Positions 36,555-45,126 are shown, numbered from the stretch's first letter. The stretch: DNA of 64,000 bases from an uncultured bacterium (GCA_902764415.1 CACWVU010000018.1:18717-82716), one strand, 5' to 3'. The notes: generated from the sequence alone by a model not told the origin. Numbers and translations are program-made.

Positions 36555-39101
36555 ATGTCGAAGAAACTGCTGATAGTAGAGTCGCCGGCGAAGGCGAAGA
36601 CGATAGGAAAGTACCTTGGCGACGGGTTCGTGGTCAAGAGCTCGGTGGGCCACATCCGCGACCTGCCGAAGGAGAACGGCGCGATCAAGATCGAGGAGCG
36701 AGGCCCCGGCAAGTGGACCTTCGAGCCGCGGTACGTGGTCTCGGAAGGCAAGGAGAAGGTGGTGTCCGAGCTCAAGGCGGCCACGAAGAAGGCCGACGAG
36801 ATCTACCTCGCGAGCGATCCCGACCGCGAGGGGGAGGCGATCGCCTGGCACCTGCGCGAGGTGCTCTCGCCCGTCGCCGAGGGAAAGCCGTTCCTCCGCG
36901 TCACCTACAACGAGATCACCAAGAGCGCGGTGAAGAAGGCGGTGGAGTCCCCGCGCGACATCGACATGCCGCTCGTGGACGCGCAGCAGGCGCGGCGCAT
37001 CCTCGACCGGCTCGTCGGCTACCGGATCTCGCCGCTCTTGTGGAAGAACATCAACTGCCCCAACAACCGCACGCTCTCGGCGGGCCGGGTGCAGTCGGTG
37101 GCGTTGAGGCTGCTGGTGGAGCGCCAGCGCGAGATCGACGCGTTCAAGCCGGAGACGTACTTCCTGATGGGCGTGGAGGCGAAGAAGGACGGCGACGTGA
37201 AGACCTTCGCGGCGCGGCTTGCGCGGCTCGACGGCGAGAAGCCGGAAGTGCGCGACCGCGACATGGCCAACCGCGTCCTGCTCGACCTCGCAGGGGCGGC
37301 GCTCTCGGTGGAGGACGTCAAGTGCCAGCCGCGCGCGCGCCACGCGCTGCCGCCGTTCACCACCTCGACCCTGCAGCAGGCGGCCTCGAGCGTGCTCGGC
37401 TACTCGCCGGGCAAGACGATGAAGATCGCCCAGGCGCTCTACGAGCACGGCCTCATCACCTACATGCGATCCGACTCGGTGAACGTCTCCGAGCAGGCGC
37501 GCGCCGCGGCGAAGGAGTTCATCGTCTCGAACTACGGCGCGGAGTACTACCCCGAGAAGCCGAACTTCTACGCCGCGAAGGCGAAGGGCGGCGTCGAGGC
37601 GCAGGAGGCGCACGAGGCGATCAGGCCGACCGACGTCTCGCGGACCCCGCAGGCGTCCGGGCTCGAGGCCCAGGACCTGAAGCTCTACGACCTCGTGTGG
37701 CGGCGGTTCGTGGCCTCCCAGATGGCCGACGCGCGCACCACGGTGCGCTCGATCGCGCTCAAGGCGGTCAAGCCCGCGCTCGCCCACTCATACCTCTTCA
37801 CCGCCACGGCGACGGTGGTGGAGTTCGAGGGCTTCCTCAAGGTCACCAAGCTCTCGCTGAAGAAGAAGACGAAGGACGGCGAGGACGACGATGACAGCGA
37901 CGAGGTGGCGTACCTCCCCGACGTGAAGGCCGGCGACCCGCTGCAGGCTGTGCGCTGGCTCTCGGAGGAGAAGCAGACCAAGGGCCCGGCGCACTACTCC
38001 GAGGCGAGCCTCATCAAGGCGCTGGAGGAGAACGGCGTGGGGCGTCCGTCCACCTACGCGGCGACGATCGAGACCCTGAAGCTGCGCGAGTACGCGAAGA
38101 CCGAGAAGCGCAAGCTGGTGCCGCTCGAGCGCGGCAAGCTGGTGTGCGACTGGCTGGTGAAGAAGATGGACGACCTCTTCTCCGTGGGCTACACCGCCAA
38201 GATGGAGGCGGAGCTCGACCAGGTGGAGGAGAAGGGCGTTGCGATGGACGACATGCTCAGCGGCTTCTACGCGCGGCTCCTGAAGGAGATCAGCGACGCC
38301 TCGGAGCCGCCGCCGGACCGCGCCAAGTTCGACGCCGTCTTCGCGCTGCTCGCGCAGGTGAAGGAGTGGAAGCCGGCGAAGAAGGTGGGCAAGCGCGTCT
38401 ACGACGACCGCGCCTTCGTGGAGAGCGTGAAGGCCCAGGCGGAGGAGGGCACCCGGCCGCTCTCGATGCGCCAGCTGCAGTCGCTCGTACGCGTCGCCGC
38501 GTGGTACCACGACCAGATCCCGGACTGCGAGGCACGCCTCGCCGCCGCGTCGCTGGCGCCGCAGAAGATCATGCAGTCCTTCGCCGACCAGGACCTGGTG
38601 AAGTACTGCTTCGAGAAGATGGACTGCATCCCCGAGCTGAAGAGCAACCGCTTCCTCATCTCGGTGCGCGAGCAGGCCATACACGGCCGCGGCCTCACCC
38701 AGCGCCAGCTCTGGGTGGTCGCGCGCGCGATCCTCGAGAAGGTCTCCGGCCGGCCCGACGAGGCTGAGATCCGCGCACGGCTCTCGGACTTCGCCGACGC
38801 TGCGGTGTCGTCGCCAGCCGACGGCATCGCCGGCGAGCTGCTCCAGATGCTCAAGTCGGTCAAGGTGTTCCGCGCGCCCACCCGCTTCGGCAAGCGGGTC
38901 TACGACGACAAGTCCTTCTACAAGTCGCTTACCGAGCAGTACGCTCGCCGCCAAGTGCTCTCGGACCGCCAGGTCTCGGCGCTCAAGCGGATCGTCAGGG
39001 CCTACCGCGAGCAGATCCCGGACTACGAGGCGAAGAAGGATGCGCTGGGGCTGGAGTCGACGGGCAAGGAGGACAAGGGGGGTGGCGACGGCGCCGAATA
39101 G
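36555..39101 (+). CDS. topA: DNA topoisomerase I, type IA
   Basis: The 848-aa enzyme relaxes negative supercoils. The TOPRIM domain begins KLLIVESPAKAKTIGKYLG and includes LASDPDREGEAIAWHL; the catalytic tyrosine is in GLITYMRSDSVNVS (~302). NRTLSAGRVQSVALRLLVER and EAHEAIRPTDVSRTP are further family stretches. The C-terminus lacks the CxxC zinc fingers of many TopA proteins. Instead, residues ~590-840 contain related helical units with FGKRVYDD/VGKRVYDD and the pattern LS-x-RQ-x-x-x-L (LSMRQLQSLVRV, LTQRQLWVVARA, LSDRQVSALKRI). The ATG follows CAGGAG. xerC starts inside the topA 3' end, a pairing also known from Firmicutes. Confidence 0.95.
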   Translation: MSKKLLIVESPAKAKTIGKYLGDGFVVKSSVGHIRDLPKENGAIKIEERGPGKWTFEPRYVVSEGKEKVVSELKAATKKADEIYLASDPDREGEAIAWHLREVLSPVAEGKPFLRVTYNEITKSAVKKAVESPRDIDMPLVDAQQARRILDRLVGYRISPLLWKNINCPNNRTLSAGRVQSVALRLLVERQREIDAFKPETYFLMGVEAKKDGDVKTFAARLARLDGEKPEVRDRDMANRVLLDLAGAALSVEDVKCQPRARHALPPFTTSTLQQAASSVLGYSPGKTMKIAQALYEHGLITYMRSDSVNVSEQARAAAKEFIVSNYGAEYYPEKPNFYAAKAKGGVEAQEAHEAIRPTDVSRTPQASGLEAQDLKLYDLVWRRFVASQMADARTTVRSIALKAVKPALAHSYLFTATATVVEFEGFLKVTKLSLKKKTKDGEDDDDSDEVAYLPDVKAGDPLQAVRWLSEEKQTKGPAHYSEASLIKALEENGVGRPSTYAATIETLKLREYAKTEKRKLVPLERGKLVCDWLVKKMDDLFSVGYTAKMEAELDQVEEKGVAMDDMLSGFYARLLKEISDASEPPPDRAKFDAVFALLAQVKEWKPAKKVGKRVYDDRAFVESVKAQAEEGTRPLSMRQLQSLVRVAAWYHDQIPDCEARLAAASLAPQKIMQSFADQDLVKYCFEKMDCIPELKSNRFLISVREQAIHGRGLTQRQLWVVARAILEKVSGRPDEAEIRARLSDFADAAVSSPADGIAGELLQMLKSVKVFRAPTRFGKRVYDDKSFYKSLTEQYARRQVLSDRQVSALKRIVRAYREQIPDYEAKKDALGLESTGKEDKGGGDGAE

Positions 39102-40032
39102 GTTCCTCTCCGGCGATCCGCTCGCACAGCGGTTCTCGGAGCACCTCCACGCGGAGCGCAACGCCTCCGCGAACACCCGCGTAGGCTACATGATGGACCT
39201 CGGCCAGCTCGCGACTTCGGCCTGGGGCGAGGCCGCGGAGCCGCCGTTCCCGTGGGCGGAGCTCGGAGAGGCGCGCGCCCGCGCTTTCCTGCTGGAGCTC
39301 TCGAAGTCCGGCGAGGCGGCGTCGTCCGTCCGCCGCAAGCTCGCCGCCGCGCGCACCTTCTACCGCTACCTCCAGGGCGCGGGGCTGGTGGCCGCGAACC
39401 CGTTTTCGTACCTGCGCGGGCCGAAGGCGAGCCATGCCCTGCCGAAGACGCTCTCGCCGTCCGAGGTGGCCAGGTTCCTCGAGCAGCCGGCGAAGGACCG
39501 CGCCGCCGGAATCGTCGGCGAGGAGACGGCGCTCCGCGACGCCGCGCTCTTCGAGGCGCTCTATTCCACCGGCTGCCGCATCGGCGAGATGACCGGCGCG
39601 GACTGGGGCGACGCCGACCTCGAGCGCGGCACGATGGTGGTGACCGGAAAGGGGTCCAAGGACCGGCTGGTGATCTTGGGCGGACCTGCCCGCCAGGCGC
39701 TCGGGCGGCTCAAGGATGCGCTTGCCGCCCGCGGCGCGGAGCTCGTCGCGCGCGACGCGCCGATCTTCCTGTCCGCCCGCGGTGCCCGGCTCTCGCCGCG
39801 CGAGGCGCAGCGGACGATGAAGCGCTACCTCGCCGAGGCGGGCCTGCCGACCGACCTGACCCCGCACAAGCTCAGGCACAGCTTCGCCACGCACCTCCTG
39901 GACGGCGGGGCGGACCTTCGGAGCGTCCAGGAGATGCTCGGCCACGCGTCGCTCTCGACGACGCAGATCTACACCCACGTCTCGGTGGAGCGGCTCAAGG
40001 ACGCCGTCGCCGCCGCGCATCCGCGTGGATAG
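39082..40032 (+). CDS. xerC: tyrosine recombinase XerC/XerD type
   Basis: The 316-aa site-specific recombinase normally resolves chromosome dimers at dif. The N-terminal SAM-like core-binding domain (FSEHLHAERNASANTRVGYM) is followed by the catalytic domain with Arg in STGCRIGEM (~165), HxxR in HKLRHSFATHLL (~261-264), the second His in LGHASLSTTQ and nucleophile Tyr in IYTHVSVERLK (~296). GTG 39082 is chosen because AAGGAGG lies 9 nt upstream; it overlaps topA by 20 bp. It is the only Xer here, so C versus D cannot be decided and the symbol rests on the topA-xerC neighbourhood. Confidence 0.88.
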   Translation: MATAPNRFLSGDPLAQRFSEHLHAERNASANTRVGYMMDLGQLATSAWGEAAEPPFPWAELGEARARAFLLELSKSGEAASSVRRKLAAARTFYRYLQGAGLVAANPFSYLRGPKASHALPKTLSPSEVARFLEQPAKDRAAGIVGEETALRDAALFEALYSTGCRIGEMTGADWGDADLERGTMVVTGKGSKDRLVILGGPARQALGRLKDALAARGAELVARDAPIFLSARGARLSPREAQRTMKRYLAEAGLPTDLTPHKLRHSFATHLLDGGADLRSVQEMLGHASLSTTQIYTHVSVERLKDAVAAAHPRG

Positions 40033-40047
40033 GGGGAACATCCGGCG

Positions 40048-40893
40048 ATGACCACGAAAGGCGAGAACATGGTGCGCGCGGCGCTTTTGGGCGTTTCGCT
40101 CCTCGCGCTCGTCTACGGCTTCAAGGAGCTGATCTTCGTGCACGCGCCGTTCGTGTTCTCCGACCCGCTCGAGGACATGTCCTTCGGCTGGTACGTGCCG
40201 ATCTTCTCCGCCTACGTGGTCTGGCGCGAACGCCGTGAGCTCATGGCCTCGCTCGGCGAGCCGAGCCTCGCCGGGCTTGCGGCGGCGCTCGCCGCGCTCT
40301 TCGTTGGCTTCCTCGGCGTCCGCGGGGTGCAGATCCGGTTCGAGATCGTCGCCTTCGCCGCGCTGCTCGTGGCGGTGCCCTGGGCGATGTACGGCCGCCG
40401 CACCGCCGCGCGGCTTGCGTTCCCCGCGGCGTTCCTGCTCTTCTGCATTCCGCTTGCGACCTTCCTCGACGTCGTGACCGTGCACCTCCGGCTCCTGGCC
40501 AGCGCCGTCGCCGCGGCGATCCTGGAGGGCGTAGGCGCCGCGGTGGAGCGCGTCGGCACCACGATCACCACCTCCGGCGGCTTCGCGATCGACGTCGCCG
40601 CGCCGTGCGCTGGGCTGCGGTCGATCTTCGCGCTCCTCGCGCTCGCGGCCGGCTACGGCTACTTCGCGCTCGACGGCTGGTGGCGCCGCGCGGCGCTCTT
40701 CGCGCTCGCGGTGCCGATCGCAGTCGTCGGCAACATCGCGCGCGTGCTGATGATCTGCCTCGTCGGCACCTGGTGCTCGCCGTCCTTCGCGACCGGCTTC
40801 TACCACGACTACTCTGGCTACGTCGTCTTCCTCGTCGCCATTGCGATGATGGTAGGCTGCGCCGAGCTGCTGCGCGGAAGGAGGCGGAAATGA
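40048..40893 (+). CDS. exosortase
   Basis: The 281-aa protein has about eight hydrophobic segments and the exosortase/archaeosortase catalytic triad: Cys in APCAGLRSIFALLAL (~186), Arg in NIARVLMICLVGTW (~231) and His in YHDYSGYVVFL (~252). Exosortases cleave C-terminal PEP-CTERM-like signals and attach proteins to the envelope, usually with exopolysaccharide biosynthesis. The next gene is the companion EpsI, and a polyprenyl-phosphate sugar transferase follows, which is the usual context. No protein in this window has a recognisable PEP-CTERM tail, so substrates must be elsewhere. Confidence 0.9.
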   Translation: MTTKGENMVRAALLGVSLLALVYGFKELIFVHAPFVFSDPLEDMSFGWYVPIFSAYVVWRERRELMASLGEPSLAGLAAALAALFVGFLGVRGVQIRFEIVAFAALLVAVPWAMYGRRTAARLAFPAAFLLFCIPLATFLDVVTVHLRLLASAVAAAILEGVGAAVERVGTTITTSGGFAIDVAAPCAGLRSIFALLALAAGYGYFALDGWWRRAALFALAVPIAVVGNIARVLMICLVGTWCSPSFATGFYHDYSGYVVFLVAIAMMVGCAELLRGRRRK

Positions 40894-41486
40894 GCGCCCC
40901 GCGCCTGCTCGTACCGTCCCTCGCCGCCGCAGCGGTGGTCGCGACGATGGTCGCGCAGACCTCGCTGCCGCAGCCGGAGGCCGCAGCGGATCCAGTGGTG
41001 CGGCTCGGCGACGTCGCCGGCTGCGTCGCCGAGGACTCCGCCGCGACCGACATCGAGCTCGGCGCGCTGCCGCCCGACACCCGCATCCTGCGGCGCGTAT
41101 ACTTCGGGCCCGGCGGCGCGCGGCACGTGGTGACCGCGGTCGTCGGCGGGCGCACCAAGAGCTCGATCCACCGTCCCGAGCTCTGCCTGCCGGCGCAGGG
41201 CTACCTCATGCGCGATCCGCGCGGCGCTGAGTTCGCCGGCGTCCCCTGGCGGATCATGCGGATCGAGCGCGGCGCGGTGGCCGAGCCGCTGCGTTTCGCC
41301 TACACCTTCTTCAACCAGGACGGCCGTCGCACCGCCTCCCACGTCGAGCGCATCCTGACCGACGTCTGGGACCGCTCGGTGCGCTCGCGGATCGACCGCT
41401 GGGTGATGCTGACCGTCAATTCCTCGGGCTGCGGCGAAGACGGCTTCGGCGAGTTCCTGGCCGCGCTGAAAGGAGCGATCGAATGA
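40890..41486 (+). CDS. EpsI/exosortase-associated protein (DUF3485-like)
   Basis: The 198-aa protein has one N-terminal hydrophobic helix (LLVPSLAAAAVVATMVA) and a periplasmic domain. Landmarks of the EpsI family are a Tyr-Phe with GGARHVV, the HRPELCLPAQGYLM stretch (His-x-Pro-x-x-C) and the late VMLTVNSSGCG. EpsI domains are found fused to or next to exosortases and are thought to help sorting or exopolysaccharide export; no enzyme activity is established. ATG overlaps the exosortase stop, and the stop overlaps the glycosyltransferase start, so the three genes are translationally coupled. Confidence 0.82.
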   Translation: MSAPRLLVPSLAAAAVVATMVAQTSLPQPEAAADPVVRLGDVAGCVAEDSAATDIELGALPPDTRILRRVYFGPGGARHVVTAVVGGRTKSSIHRPELCLPAQGYLMRDPRGAEFAGVPWRIMRIERGAVAEPLRFAYTFFNQDGRRTASHVERILTDVWDRSVRSRIDRWVMLTVNSSGCGEDGFGEFLAALKGAIE

Positions 41487-43396
41487 CAGCGAGAATCCTG
41501 CCCTACGTAGTGCCGTTCCTCGGAGCTCTGGCCCTGACGCTGGTCCTGACTCCGATCGTGCGCGGGATCAACCGCCGGCTGGGGATGGTCGACCGGCCGG
41601 GCGGCCGCCGGATCAACCGGACGCCCGTTCCGCGCGGCGGCGGCGTGGCGCTCTTCCTCGGCATCGCCGTCTCCTATTCGCTCTTTCTCCTCCTCTCCGG
41701 CCACCAGCCGCTCGGCCCGGTGCCTACGTACGTGTTCTGGCGGCTCTCGGCGCTTGCCGCGCTGTCGACGGCGATCGGGCTTGCGGACGACAAGTGGTCG
41801 CTTCCGCCGCTCGCGAAGCTCGCCGGGCAGCTGGTGGTGGGACTGCTGGTCTGGCTCTGGGCGGGGCTCGGATTCACCGACCTCTGGCCGTCCATCCCCG
41901 CGCCGGTCGACTGCGTCCTCACCGTCTTCTGGGTGGTCGGGGCGATGAACGCGTTCAACCTGATCGACGGGCTGGACGGGCTCGCGAGCGGGCTGGCGCT
42001 GATCGCGGTGGTCGGCATGGCGGGCGGGCTCTTCTTCGTGCGCTGCACCGCGCAGGTCACGTTCTACGCCGCCGTCGCCGGCGGACTCCTCGGCTTCCTT
42101 CGCTACAACTACAACCCCGCGAGCGTGTTCCTCGGCGACTCCGGCTCGATGCTGATCGGCTACATAATCGCGGTGCTGCCGCTCTGCTCGCACGTGCAGA
42201 ACTCGCTGCTTGTCTCGGTCGGGGTGCCGCTGCTGGCGATGGGAGTGCCGATCTTCGACACCTCGCTCGCCATCCTGCGCCGCGCGCTGCGGCGGATGCT
42301 CCTGCGGAACCCGGTCTCGCGGCTCGCGGCCGGCGTCACCTCGGCGGACTCCGACCACATCCACCACCGCATCCTCCGGGCGATGGGGCTGAACCAGCGC
42401 AAGGCGGCGTGGACGCTCTACGCGATCGCCATCTTCCTGGTGGCGGTCGGTCTGGTGGCGGCCTCGCTCCGCTCGCGCGCGGCCGGGCTCTGGCTCGCCG
42501 CCTTCGCCGCGGCCACGGTGATCGTCTTCCGCGACATGGCTCGCGTGGAGTTCTTCGACGCCGGAATGCTGCTGAGCCGAGCCGCCCATGCGCGCGACTC
42601 GGCGAGCCGCCGCCGCCGCGCCCGGTTCGCGGTGCCGTTCTACCTCGCCGCCGACATCTGCGTGCTCGTCGTCTCGTTCGCGGTCCTCAACTACGCGCTC
42701 CGGCTGCCGCACACGCTTGCCCACGTCCGCGTGGCGCTGCCGATCAACGTTGCCGCCTCGTTCGCCGCGCTCGTGTTCATGCGCACCTACGTCACCGTCT
42801 GGTCGCGCGCGATGCCGTCCAACTACGCGCGGCTCTTCCTCGCCTGCGCCGGCGGCTCGCTCGCGGGTTCGGTTACGGTCTACTACATCGCTCCCGGGGC
42901 CGACGGCGACATGCTCTTCGCCTTCGCGGCCGGCTACGCGCTGCTCACGTTCGTCGGCACGCTCTCCGTCCGCGTGGTGCGCATGCTGGCGCGGGACTTC
43001 TTCTACGCGCTCGACTGCGGCCGGCTCGTCGCCCGCAAGGACGTCTCGCGGGTGCTCGTCTACGGCTCCGGCCTCCGATACCGCGCCTTCCGCCGCGAGC
43101 TCGTGCGCCGCACCGCCGAGAACAACCGCATCATCGTCGGCATCGTCGACGACGACATCCTCCTGCGCGGGCACTACATCGGCGGACTCCGGGTCTGGGG
43201 CACGCTCGCCCAGGCGCCGGACATTATCAACCGGCTCAACGCCGACTCCTTCGTCGTCGCCTGCGAGCTGAGCGACGAGCGCCTCAACGTCGTGCGTCGC
43301 CTGCTCGCCCCGACCGGCGTCGCCATAACCCGCTTCACTTTCGGCGAAGAGCCGATCCAGCCAATAAGGGAAAAAAGAAAGGACAGCGAAAAATGA
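41483..43396 (+). CDS. WecA/MraY-like polyprenyl-phosphate sugar-1-phosphate transferase fused to a CapD/FlaA1-like N-terminal module
   Basis: The protein is 637 aa. The N-terminal ~360 residues form a multispan enzyme that loads a HexNAc-1-phosphate on undecaprenyl phosphate: GLADDKWSLPP, NAFNLIDGLDGLASG, SVFLGDSGSMLIGY and the HIHHRIL loop are its catalytic features. From ~385 further membrane helices appear (PFYLAADICVLVVSFAVLNY), followed by a Rossmann domain (SRVLVYGSGLRYRAFRREL, IVGIVDDDILLRGHYIGG, ADSFVVACELSDERL) like the first part of CapD/FlaA1 polysaccharide-biosynthesis proteins. The dehydratase part of those enzymes is absent. It probably begins the glycan made with the exosortase system. 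Confidence 0.82.
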   Translation: MTARILPYVVPFLGALALTLVLTPIVRGINRRLGMVDRPGGRRINRTPVPRGGGVALFLGIAVSYSLFLLLSGHQPLGPVPTYVFWRLSALAALSTAIGLADDKWSLPPLAKLAGQLVVGLLVWLWAGLGFTDLWPSIPAPVDCVLTVFWVVGAMNAFNLIDGLDGLASGLALIAVVGMAGGLFFVRCTAQVTFYAAVAGGLLGFLRYNYNPASVFLGDSGSMLIGYIIAVLPLCSHVQNSLLVSVGVPLLAMGVPIFDTSLAILRRALRRMLLRNPVSRLAAGVTSADSDHIHHRILRAMGLNQRKAAWTLYAIAIFLVAVGLVAASLRSRAAGLWLAAFAAATVIVFRDMARVEFFDAGMLLSRAAHARDSASRRRRARFAVPFYLAADICVLVVSFAVLNYALRLPHTLAHVRVALPINVAASFAALVFMRTYVTVWSRAMPSNYARLFLACAGGSLAGSVTVYYIAPGADGDMLFAFAAGYALLTFVGTLSVRVVRMLARDFFYALDCGRLVARKDVSRVLVYGSGLRYRAFRRELVRRTAENNRIIVGIVDDDILLRGHYIGGLRVWGTLAQAPDIINRLNADSFVVACELSDERLNVVRRLLAPTGVAITRFTFGEEPIQPIREKRKDSEK

Positions 43397-44553
43397 AGAC
43401 CACCATCGTCAACGCCCACGTCATCTCTCCCGGAGTCGACCTCGAGAACGCGGTCGTCGTCGTCGAGGACGGGAGGATCAAGTCCGTCCGGAAGGGCCCC
43501 GCGTCCGCGAAGGCGGACAAGAACAACACCGTCGTCGACGTGCGCGGGCAGTACCTGATGCCCGGCTTCATCGACGTCCACACCCACGGCGCGCTCGGCT
43601 ACGACTTCTGCGACGCGGACGAGAAGGCCGTCTTCGAGTTCGCCAGGGCGAAGCTCCAGGAGGGCGTGACGACCGTCCTTCCCACCACGCTCACCGTATC
43701 GCACGGCGAGCTCGTCAAGGCCGCGAAGAACGCCAAGAAGTACGCCGAGGCGGGCATGCCCTACGCGAAGGTGCCGGCCATCCACCTCGAGGGTCCGTTC
43801 ATCAACGTCAAGTGCTGCGGCGCCCAGAACCCGAAGTACGTGCGCAAGCCCGACATCAAGGAGGTCAAGGCGATCGCCAAGGTCTACCCGGTGAAGCTCA
43901 TCTCCTACGCGGTCGAGGCCGAAGGCGGCGCCAAGTTCGCCAAGGAGTGCTTCAAGGCCGGCGTGGTGCCGAGCTGCGGGCACACCGGCGCCAAGTTCGC
44001 CGACCTCAAGCCGGCGTACAGGAACGGCCTCAGGCACATGACCCACTTCTGCAACCAGATGACCCCGCTCCACCACCGCGAGATCGGCATGGTCGGCGCC
44101 GGGTTCCTGGTCGAGGACCTCAACACCGAGGTCATCTGCGACAAGATCCACCTCTGCCCCGACATGCTCCGGCTCATCTTCACCCGCCGCAGCCTCGAGC
44201 ACATCCAGATGATCACCGACTCGCTCCGTTGCTCGCACTGCAAGGACGGCTACGCATTCGAGATGGGCGGGCTCAAGGTGCTGCTCAAGAACGGCGAGGC
44301 GCGCCTCGTCGATCGCGGCAACCTCGCCGGGTCCACGCTCTGGATGGGCATGGGGCTCAAGAACGTCCACGACGTCACCGGCATCCCGCTCAAGGACCTC
44401 GTCCGCTGCACCTCCTGGAACCAGGCGATCGAGCTCGGCTGGGGCAAGGACCTCGGCAAGGTCGAGAAGGGGTACGTCGCCGACCTCGTGGTGATCAACC
44501 CGCGGAGCTGGAAGCCGTCGGCCGTCTTCGTTGACGGTATCCAGAAGATTTGA
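43393..44553 (+). CDS. nagA: N-acetylglucosamine-6-phosphate deacetylase
   Basis: The 386-aa amidohydrolase converts GlcNAc-6-phosphate to glucosamine-6-phosphate and acetate, linking amino-sugar recycling and cell-envelope precursor supply. Visible residues are the HxH in GFIDVHTHGALG (~58-67), metal Glu in HLEGPFINVK (~131), His in PSCGHTGAKF (~195) and HMTHFCNQMTPLHHRE (~215), and the catalytic Asp in MITDSLRCSHC (~275). The last is usually TDA, and the following Cys pair is a local variation. The ATG overlaps the upstream transferase stop. The tRNA-Ser promoter lies in its 3' end. Confidence 0.92.
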   Translation: MKTTIVNAHVISPGVDLENAVVVVEDGRIKSVRKGPASAKADKNNTVVDVRGQYLMPGFIDVHTHGALGYDFCDADEKAVFEFARAKLQEGVTTVLPTTLTVSHGELVKAAKNAKKYAEAGMPYAKVPAIHLEGPFINVKCCGAQNPKYVRKPDIKEVKAIAKVYPVKLISYAVEAEGGAKFAKECFKAGVVPSCGHTGAKFADLKPAYRNGLRHMTHFCNQMTPLHHREIGMVGAGFLVEDLNTEVICDKIHLCPDMLRLIFTRRSLEHIQMITDSLRCSHCKDGYAFEMGGLKVLLKNGEARLVDRGNLAGSTLWMGMGLKNVHDVTGIPLKDLVRCTSWNQAIELGWGKDLGKVEKGYVADLVVINPRSWKPSAVFVDGIQKI

Positions 44554-44559
44554 TATACT
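44531..44559 (+). promoter_or_regulatory. tRNA-Ser promoter
   Basis: TTGACG (44531-44536) and TATACT (44554-44559), 17 bp apart, lie across the nagA stop. A GGCCCCGA-TCGGGGCC hairpin (44572-44593) lies between promoter and tRNA. Confidence 0.7.
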
Positions 44560-44601
44560 ACGCGCAATTCACGGCCCCGAGTCTCTTCGGGGCCCGGTGC
44601 A

Positions 44602-44695
44602 GGAGGGATGGCCGAGTGGCTGAAGGCAACGGTTTGCTAAATCGTCATACGGACTAATCTTCGTATCGGGGGTTCGAATCCCCCTCCCTCCGCCA
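44602..44695 (+). tRNA. tRNA-Ser(GCT)
   Basis: The acceptor GGAGGGA pairs with TCCCTCC (44685-44691), with discriminator G and an encoded CCA. The anticodon loop TTGCTAA gives anticodon GCT for AGC/AGU codons. The long variable arm (around CATACGGACTAATCTTCGTATC) is normal for serine tRNA, and the T-loop GGTTCGAATCC is canonical. Confidence 0.95.
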
Positions 44696-44716
44696 ATTTT
44701 GCAGTTGATATTTGGG

Positions 44717-44939
44717 AACTCCGATGGTTGGGACTCCCGCTACCGCTTCGCAGCTCCGCACTAGACAACCGCGATCCAGAAGGCTACATTGCCTATTTGT
44801 ATAACTGGGGCTCCGCCCCAGGCCCCTGCGGCGCAGCCGCAGATATAAAACCAGGTAAGTGTGGCCGTGTATGACGAATGTCAATGCGAAGCATAGCCAA
44901 TTCTGCGGAGCGGTAGCGGGAGCCACACGGATCGGAGTT
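44717..44939. repeat. MITE-like inverted element between two tRNA genes
   Basis: The left end (44717-44753, AACTCCGAT then CTCCCGCTACCGCTTCGCAG) and right end (44903-44939, CTGCGGAGCGGTAGCGGGAG then ATCGGAGTT) are imperfect ~37-bp inverted repeats. Inside are two compact hairpins: CTGGGGC-TCC-GCCCCAG (44805-44821) and CTGCGGC-GCA-GCCGCAG (44826-44842). No coding frame is convincing. Confidence 0.7.
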
Positions 44940-44962
44940 TATAACCCCGCGCCGCATAGTTT

Positions 44963-45045
44963 AGCCGAGGGTCGGATTCGAACCGACGCGTCCTTGCGGA
45001 TCCTGATTACAAATCAGGCGCAGTCAACCACTGTGCCACCCCGGC
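44963..45045 (-). tRNA. tRNA-Thr(TGT) with unusually long variable arm
   Basis: On the minus strand GCCGGGG pairs with CCTCGGC (one G-T). The anticodon stem-loop CCTGA-TTTGTAA-TCAGG gives TGT, reading ACA/ACG threonine codons. The T-arm GTCGG-TTCGAAT-CCGAC is perfect. The variable region is 14 nt (ATCCGCAAGGACGC) and can form TCC-GCAA-GGA, which is class II-like and not expected for Thr. The D-stem is weak, the discriminator is T, and CCA is not encoded although the other two tRNAs here do encode it. A dedicated -10 upstream argues that it is expressed. Confidence 0.75.
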
Positions 45046-45059
45046 GTCTATGGATGTGT

Positions 45060-45065
45060 AGTATA
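45060..45065 (-). promoter_or_regulatory. -10 of the tRNA-Thr promoter
   Basis: On the minus strand TATGGTATACT ends 14 bp before the mature tRNA 5' end. It is back-to-back with the ileS -10, only 22 bp away. Confidence 0.65.
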
Positions 45066-45087
45066 CCATATTCGCGGCGATTTTTGG

Positions 45088-45093
45088 TATAAT
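45088..45093 (+). promoter_or_regulatory. -10 of the ileS promoter
   Basis: TTTTTGGTATAAT gives an expected start near 45100 and a leader of about 27 nt before ATG 45127. The divergent tRNA-Thr -10 occupies the place where a -35 would be. Confidence 0.65.
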
Positions 45094-45126
45094 ACACCTT
45101 CAAAAATCGATTCAGAGGCTTCAGAC

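Noticed and set aside
39082..40893. Integron or integrative-element integrase next to exosortase
   Set aside because: The recombinase has ordinary Xer length and sits in the common topA-xerC arrangement; no attachment repeats or cargo are visible.
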